Below are positions 49,601 through 53,080 of a stretch of 53,080 nt of DNA, one piece after another. The notes below the pieces were generated by a model that was given only the letters and a program-made list of their open reading frames with translations, did not search any database and had not been told where the DNA came from. Where the stretch lies: the NCBI GenBank assembly GCA_031547595.1, contig JAVBRU010000093.1, positions 1 to 53,080 on the forward strand. Reading direction: 5' to 3'. This DNA is from JAVBRU01 sp031547595 (GTDB taxonomy: Bacteria; Bacillota; Clostridia; Christensenellales; Aristaeellaceae). Within the stretch, counting starts at the first letter, position 1; each line of letters starts with the position of its first letter. A program made the translations under genes and the position numbers.

Positions 49601-49906
49601 CCGGACAATGGCACGATCTCTATGAACTATCTGGTGGCACTGCCCACCAAGGCCATGCAGTTCTACGGCGCGTTGGCGCTGAAGGATAACGCAAAGAACA
49701 GCAATGGTGTCACCTATATCCTGCGCGTCAACGGCGAGGTGCTGTTTGAGAAAGAGATACAGCAGGGCAGCAACTTCGAGGAAGTGATGGTGGATTTGAG
49801 CGCTTATGCCGATAGCACCGTGCTTTTGTCCCTCGAGGTCAATGCCAACGGCGACAGTGTGGACGACTATGCCTTCTGGGGCGATCCGTCCCTGGAATAC
49901 CGCTAA
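46655..49906 (+). CDS. Exported glycosidase-like protein (DUF6259/GH101-like TIM barrel), 1083 aa
   Basis: The start is TTG at 46655, 6 bases after AAAGGGGGGA. A signal peptide (GIALCVALLICLALPLSSAM, likely cut at about residue 28) marks export; no sortase motif or lipobox is seen. Residues about 30-250 form a beta-sandwich, followed by a TIM-barrel region (about 265-560). The barrel has an Asp in DIIHLDQSLL (about 422) and a Glu in VVLSGEGINEF (about 462), placed like the nucleophile and acid/base of GH101 or DUF6259-type enzymes. Beta-rich domains with LDLTAFEGKTITLRIECYPH and VMVDLSAYADSTVLLSLEVN segments follow, probably galactose-binding-like carbohydrate modules. It likely cuts the glycan outside the cell. 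The substrate is unknown; enzyme activity is inferred. Confidence 0.85.
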   Translation: MTNTTSQRGIALCVALLICLALPLSSAMGSDLGLNAASGRIGTLPGMTYMERNGTLAFGYGKIYIDPAGATVPVLLNGEGRSLGGGQLTRDFAEAAVLKQGFSDGGELRTTLTPEADGSMTLRQSATVPSGGISGASFTLTVPIDYDIIIPAWNGIRLTKDNPAPYFAKLVYPNVWSAQMLLIQTETGGLLIHADDNGSQFKSLNITSDDNYFYLTLECIPQAPFTDYTAFDAVPWRMIPYAGDWLQGALRYKAYASETFGLNEIQSAKPEWSQDIQLVCLMDMVDRQLIDELAKLCDPTKTMLQLVNWRQSNYDTDYPNYAVRSGLKEGIAYAHTLGFKVSVHANMIGAHLDNADYLNNNLEDATALDSRTLEPVIERYSAYGTDYAFAQINQASTVWQDVLIAQLTRVVEETGVDIIHLDQSLLCFNDGRGLVNGMTSMQGNVELQRRLAEALPNVVLSGEGINEFNMRYTSLLQQHVYGLDNASKTWSEGWFDQICPITSVLFGDYVTFYHYPALPTTNEASESYYQAWYRAGNQRANEIPCLYRMSLDELKAPTETMAMVLEEARFRQENMPVIDLNPWGEDVLLSLKLQDGTIAQWKKDDYGSYFLPDASKPDEVTARFVSGVEKAPVQGSIKGWRMYDEEQLLGLRSDESYLVSSEPRDLLASHISKVDKNLTTRVFEETDAYAIVGLAEIESSNERVISLLKYGGEMRAGELLVDGTVNSTVTFNSLNNFGFKLPSQAEIRHYNDRIFMHPSWINERDVIGCAWLEADVTLDVYGKTVFTASPQMASAVNAALGDGVDYKFYFWEKDDPTRANMVSYEVYVPSEIGTPITLDLTAFEGKTITLRIECYPHDYPANDSSVLVAPCIVQTRGNEEKMVTYEVTLSKPPITALSLSGKAQLNQLSDTVYEVTSGISDTVFFIYENAPIKGYADLTVLPRVDLWKMDDGQTKAVQGGREPSQAVLEIGKELRNGILSIPPDNGTISMNYLVALPTKAMQFYGALALKDNAKNSNGVTYILRVNGEVLFEKEIQQGSNFEEVMVDLSAYADSTVLLSLEVNANGDSVDDYAFWGDPSLEYR

Positions 49907-49917
49907 ACGGTGATTTC

Positions 49918-49940
49918 CCCGCGCCCGGCCTGGGCGCGGG
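49918..49940 (+). promoter_or_regulatory. GC-rich intergenic hairpin without T-run
   Basis: CCCGCGCCC (49918-49926) pairs perfectly with 49932-49940, loop of 5. No T-run follows and AAAGGAGG of the next gene is close, so it is more likely an mRNA processing or stabilising element than a terminator. Confidence 0.6.
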
Positions 49941-49966
49941 CATATCAATAAAAGGAGGAAGTTATC

Positions 49967-51664
49967 ATGAAACTACGCAAAATCCTTCCCCTGGTGCTGT
50001 GCCTTGTGCTGCTTTGCGGCGCTGCAATGGCGCAGGATGCCGCTTTCGCGCCCGATATGGAGCGCTGGGGCGAGCAAAACAACAACGGCTGGTCGTTCCT
50101 GTATCTCACCACCGGGGGCGAGTATCTGGAAATGCCCTTCTTCACGGAGTCTGAGATCGGCTGGCAGGTGAAAAACTTTGCCTCTGATCCCTACACCATG
50201 GGCGAGATGTTTTTTATCGGCGCCAACAGCTTCTTCACCGGCGAGGGCGGCACGCGTCCGGTCTACGCCTTCACCGCGCCCGAAGCGGGGCGTGTGGAGC
50301 TGAGCTTCCTCACCCACGGCACCGGGGATATGAACCTCACCGTCTACCACAACGAAGCGCTTCTTCCCGTGCAGGGGCAGGACACCATCGTGTTTAACAC
50401 CACCGGCGCGGATGCCGGATTCACGCCCCATGCCGTGCGCCTGGATGTGGAAGCCGGCGATGTGCTGTACTTGGTGGGCAGCACCACCGGCGGCAACCGC
50501 GAGGGCTGGGTGCGCAAGTATGCCGTTCAATACCTGCCTGCCGATGCTTCCTTGGAAGTGGAGATTGCCGAGTCTGGCGAAGTTGTCGTAGCCGCACAGA
50601 CGGGCGGCGAAGAAGCGGACGAGAAGGGCAACGTGCTGAAGCCCGACTTTGACGCCTGGGGCGCACAGGGCAACAACGGCTGGTATTACCTCTACAAAAA
50701 TCCAGCCGGGGAATACCTGCCCATGGATTACCGCGCGGAATCCGATATTGGCTGGCAGGTCAACAACTATGCCTCCGATCCCTACACCGTTGGCGAAATG
50801 TTCTTTATCAGCCAGGCCTCCTGCTTTGTGGGCGAGCTGGGCAGCCTGCCCGTCTATGCCTTCCAGGCGCCCGTGGGCGGCGAAGTGGAAGTGAGCTTCT
50901 ACACCCACAGCACCACCGATATGCGCCTCAGCCTGCTGATGAACGGCACCATCGTGCCATTGAACGGCGAGGAACAGATCACCCTCAACACCGAAGGCGA
51001 GCTCGAGGGCTTTACCAAGTACACCGTGCCCCTCACCGTCAAAAAGGGCACCTGGCTGTATATTGAGGTCTCCACCGTGGGCGCGCAGCGCGAAGCCTGG
51101 ATCAAGAATTACCAGGTCAGCTACCTGGCGTATAATGACGATGTGGAAGAAGCCCTGGCGGAAACCGCTTTTGTGCCCGATCATACCGGCGAGGGCTGGG
51201 GGCAGCGCGTCAATAACGGCTGGTCCTACGGGTACCTCGACAAAGCCGAAAACACCTTCAAAAACCTGGCCTTCGTCCGCGCGGACGACCGCTTTAAGGG
51301 CACCGCGGACGCGCAGTACGAGTACCTCATGATCATGCGCTACGCCGTGCATCCCTCCCTGGGCGGCTCGCCCGCCATGGTGTTCACCGCGCCGAAGGAA
51401 GGCTCGCTGGAGCTGTATGTGATGGCGCAAATCGGCGCATACGACCTCAGCCCCACCAGCACCGGCGTGGCGGTTTATCAAAATGACGTCAAGGTGTGGC
51501 CTGCCGAAGAAGATTTCTCCAAGCTGGGCCCCAAGGCACTTAACCTTTTCCTTGACCTGGATGTCGCTGAGGGCGACCGCGTGGCCATCGTCGTGGATGC
51601 ACTCGAAAATAACATCAACTATGACGAAACTGCGCTGCGTGTCAACGCGCAGTACGCGGAGTAA
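49967..51664 (+). CDS. Secreted triple-repeat protein of unknown function, 565 aa
   Basis: A signal peptide (MKLRKILPLVLCLVLLCGAA, likely cut after AMA) is followed by three copies of a domain of about 170-190 residues starting near residues 28, 225 and 405. Each begins W-G-x-Q-xxNNGW-xxxY and continues with IGWQVxNxASDPYTxGEMFF in the first two, then VYAFxAP, VExSFxTH, and a Gly/Asn-rich turn with xYxVxYL near the end. The third copy is more diverged. The pattern of beta strands and aromatic residues fits a jelly-roll carbohydrate-binding fold. AAAGGAGG precedes the ATG, and it is downstream of the exported glycosidase in one transcript. Inference: it binds the same glycan. I do not recognise the family. 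Confidence 0.82.
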   Translation: MKLRKILPLVLCLVLLCGAAMAQDAAFAPDMERWGEQNNNGWSFLYLTTGGEYLEMPFFTESEIGWQVKNFASDPYTMGEMFFIGANSFFTGEGGTRPVYAFTAPEAGRVELSFLTHGTGDMNLTVYHNEALLPVQGQDTIVFNTTGADAGFTPHAVRLDVEAGDVLYLVGSTTGGNREGWVRKYAVQYLPADASLEVEIAESGEVVVAAQTGGEEADEKGNVLKPDFDAWGAQGNNGWYYLYKNPAGEYLPMDYRAESDIGWQVNNYASDPYTVGEMFFISQASCFVGELGSLPVYAFQAPVGGEVEVSFYTHSTTDMRLSLLMNGTIVPLNGEEQITLNTEGELEGFTKYTVPLTVKKGTWLYIEVSTVGAQREAWIKNYQVSYLAYNDDVEEALAETAFVPDHTGEGWGQRVNNGWSYGYLDKAENTFKNLAFVRADDRFKGTADAQYEYLMIMRYAVHPSLGGSPAMVFTAPKEGSLELYVMAQIGAYDLSPTSTGVAVYQNDVKVWPAEEDFSKLGPKALNLFLDLDVAEGDRVAIVVDALENNINYDETALRVNAQYAE

Positions 51665-51679
51665 TAGGGGGTAAGAACG

Positions 51680-51731
51680 CGGGGGGCTACTCGCCCCCCG
51701 AACCCCCTCGGCAGGAGAATCATTCTCCTGC
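51680..51731. repeat. Two tandem hairpins after the triple-repeat gene
   Basis: GGGGGGC-TACTC-GCCCCCC (51681-51699) and GCAGGAGAAT-C-ATTCTCCTGC (51711-51731) are perfect inverted repeats. A third weaker one, CCTCACT/AGTGAGG, lies at 51733-51769. The layout resembles dispersed extragenic repeats, but no second copy is in this window. The first may act as a terminator or RNA 3' end protector. Confidence 0.6.
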
Positions 51732-51776
51732 ACCTCACTTTTGTAATCTTTAACGATGCTTGAGTGAGGGCAAAAC

Positions 51777-51813
51777 AAAAAATGCTGGCAGCCTTGCGGC
51801 TCCAGCATTTTTT
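51777..51813. terminator. Bidirectional terminator before UPF0210
   Basis: A perfect 12-bp stem of AAAAAATGCTGG and its inverse (51777-51788, 51802-51813), with inner AGCC/GGCT pairing. It serves the UPF0210 gene on the minus strand and the preceding operon on the plus strand. Confidence 0.9.
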
Positions 51814-51819
51814 ATTGCA

Positions 51820-53080
51820 TCAATTTTTCAAGCTATGCAGCGGTGCGGGGATGCGCCCACCGCGGGCAATAAAGGCATCCGACGAAAAAGGATGCACCGG
51901 AATGATGGGCGCGCGCCCCAGCAGGCCGCCAAACTCCACGTAGTCGCCCACCTTTTTGCCCAGCGCCGGGATGATGCGAACGGCGGTGGTCTTGCTGTTG
52001 ACCATGCCGATGGCGGCTTCGTCCGCAATGATGGCGGAGATCGTCTGTGCGCTGGTGTCGCCGGGCACGGCGATCATATCCAGGCCCACAGAGCATACGC
52101 AGGTCATGGCTTCGAGTTTATCCAAGGTTAGCGCGCCGCATGCGGCCGCCTCAATCATGCCGATATCCTCGCTGAGCGGGATAAATGCGCCGGACAGGCC
52201 GCCCACATGCGAGGATGCCATCACGCCGCCCTTTTTGACGGCGTCATTGAGCAGCGCCAGCGCGGCGGTGGAGCCATGCGTGCCGCAGCGCTCCAAGCCC
52301 ATTTCTTCCAGGATATGCGCAACAGAGTCGCCCATGGCAGGCGTGGGCGCGAGGGAGAGGTCTACAATGCCAAAGGGCACGTTCAGGCGGGAGGACGCCT
52401 CGCGCGCCACCAGCTGCCCCACGCGCGTGATGCGAAATGCCGTGCGCTTGATGGTTTCGGCCACCACGTCAAAGCTTTCGCCGCGCACCGCTTCCAGTGC
52501 ACGCTTCACAACGCCCGGGCCGCTGACGCCCACATTGATGGCGCAGTCGCCCTCGCCTACGCCGTGGAAGGCACCGGCCATGAAGGGGTTGTCCTCCACC
52601 GCGTTGGCGAATATCACCAGCTTCGCGCAGCCCAGGCCATCCTTGTTTGCCGATTGCTTTGCAAGCTCTACAATCGCCTCGCCGCACAGGCGCACGGCGT
52701 CCATATCAATGCCTGCCTTGGTGGAGGCCACGTTGACAGAGCCGCACAGCAGCTTGGTCTGGCTCAACGCCTCGGGCAGGGAGGCAATCAACGCCCTGTC
52801 GGCGCGGGTCAGGCCCTTGTGCACCAGCGCGGTATAGCCGCCGATAAAGTCCACACCGGTGGTGGCTGCCGCCTTGTCCAGCGCATAGGCCAGTTTCAGA
52901 GGGGATTTGAGCGCGCCTGCTACCAGCGAAACCGGCGTCACAGATACGCGCTTGTTCACAATCGGCACGCCAAACTCGCGCTCGATCTGGTTGCCCACCT
53001 TCACCAGGTTTTCCGCCTGGCGGGTGATGCGCTCATAGATGCGCTGCGCCAGCTTCTCCTCGTCATCGCACACACATTCC
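51820..53080 (-). CDS. UPF0210 (PFL) family protein, 5' truncated by window edge
   Basis: The frame is open to the window edge; a GTG at 53073 is an internal Val codon, and the normal N-terminal part (about 30-35 residues) is outside. Family segments include IVNKRVSVTPVSLVAG, TALVHKGLTRADRALIASLP, NPFMAGAFHGVGEGDCAINV, SLAPTPAMGDSVAHILEEMG and GTHGSTAALALLNDAVKKGG, which matches the UPF0210/PFL (DUF711) group. The family has a ten-stranded beta/alpha barrel related to pyruvate formate-lyase; no activity is established. Often it is adjacent to a small ACT-domain protein, which would lie outside this window. Cytoplasmic. Confidence 0.95.
   Translation of the reverse strand, partial: ECVCDDEEKLAQRIYERITRQAENLVKVGNQIEREFGVPIVNKRVSVTPVSLVAGALKSPLKLAYALDKAAATTGVDFIGGYTALVHKGLTRADRALIASLPEALSQTKLLCGSVNVASTKAGIDMDAVRLCGEAIVELAKQSANKDGLGCAKLVIFANAVEDNPFMAGAFHGVGEGDCAINVGVSGPGVVKRALEAVRGESFDVVAETIKRTAFRITRVGQLVAREASSRLNVPFGIVDLSLAPTPAMGDSVAHILEEMGLERCGTHGSTAALALLNDAVKKGGVMASSHVGGLSGAFIPLSEDIGMIEAAACGALTLDKLEAMTCVCSVGLDMIAVPGDTSAQTISAIIADEAAIGMVNSKTTAVRIIPALGKKVGDYVEFGGLLGRAPIIPVHPFSSDAFIARGGRIPAPLHSLKN

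Noticed and set aside
48206..49948. 580-codon frame on the minus strand opposite the exported glycosidase
   Set aside because: Opposite a gene with signal peptide and ribosome site; no ribosome site or motif of its own.
49973..51808. 611-codon frame on the minus strand opposite the triple-repeat protein
   Set aside because: Its apparent repeats only mirror those of the real gene on the other strand.

Overview
The window looks like chromosome from a spore-forming, low-to-mid GC Gram-positive bacterium of class Clostridia, probably a gut-type anaerobe of the Christensenellales/Oscillospirales kind. This rests on a spo0A gene, a gpr-spoIIP pair, a complete gerA-type germinant receptor operon, a Bce-type peptide-antibiotic module, YesM/YesN and LplB/LplC sugar-uptake genes, strong AGGAGG ribosome sites and frequent TTG starts. 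The exact lineage cannot be read from the sequence alone. No rRNA, tRNA, CRISPR array, phage or insertion sequence was recognised.

Region 1 (1-9.6 kb) is core and housekeeping. It holds the 3' end of spo0A, an unknown protein with a ferritin-like pattern whose start lies inside a very strong RNA hairpin, rplS, a secreted two-repeat protein, a GNAT acetyltransferase, a small gene with an apparent frameshift, a giant membrane-anchored coiled-coil protein with SH3-like ends, an EF-G paralogue and murI. Region 2 (9.6-15.4 kb) is sporulation and germination: gpr-spoIIP on one strand and gerAA-gerAB-gerAC on the other, diverging from a palindrome that could serve as a shared -35 element. Region 3 (15.4-22.8 kb) has small membrane proteins, a nitroreductase overlapping rarA, a TetR/MMPL divergent pair, a 74-residue helical protein and a membrane-anchored XRE regulator.

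Region 4 (22.9-28.1 kb) is a complete Bce-type resistance module: a GNAT, response regulator, intramembrane-sensing kinase, ABC ATPase and permease. A BceR-like box lies just upstream of the transporter genes. Region 5 (28.1-35.3 kb) holds a sodium-pumping decarboxylase beta subunit behind a tiny leader ORF, a phosphoribosyltransferase-like protein, a GH36 alpha-galactosidase, an LtaS/MdoB-like sulfatase-fold enzyme and an MFS transporter.

Region 6 (35.3-51.7 kb) is a Gram-positive polysaccharide utilisation locus. A YesM/YesN two-component system sits between an ABC importer operon (binding protein, two permeases, GH32/GH43-like enzyme, SGNH esterase, GH31) and a divergent operon for a 1083-residue exported glycosidase-like protein and a secreted triple-repeat protein. 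Both operons carry matching direct repeats 21 bp apart at the same distance from their -10 boxes, a likely YesN operator. The likely job is binding and cutting a complex, possibly acetylated glycan outside the cell, importing oligosaccharides, and finishing them inside. The window closes with a partial UPF0210 (PFL) gene.

The least explained features are the pair of 165-bp palindromic elements whose left ends supply the stop codons of two unrelated genes, the 18-bp hairpin over the start of the gene after spo0A, the YesN operator architecture, the exported glycosidase plus triple-repeat pair, and the triplicated ectodomain of the MMPL protein.
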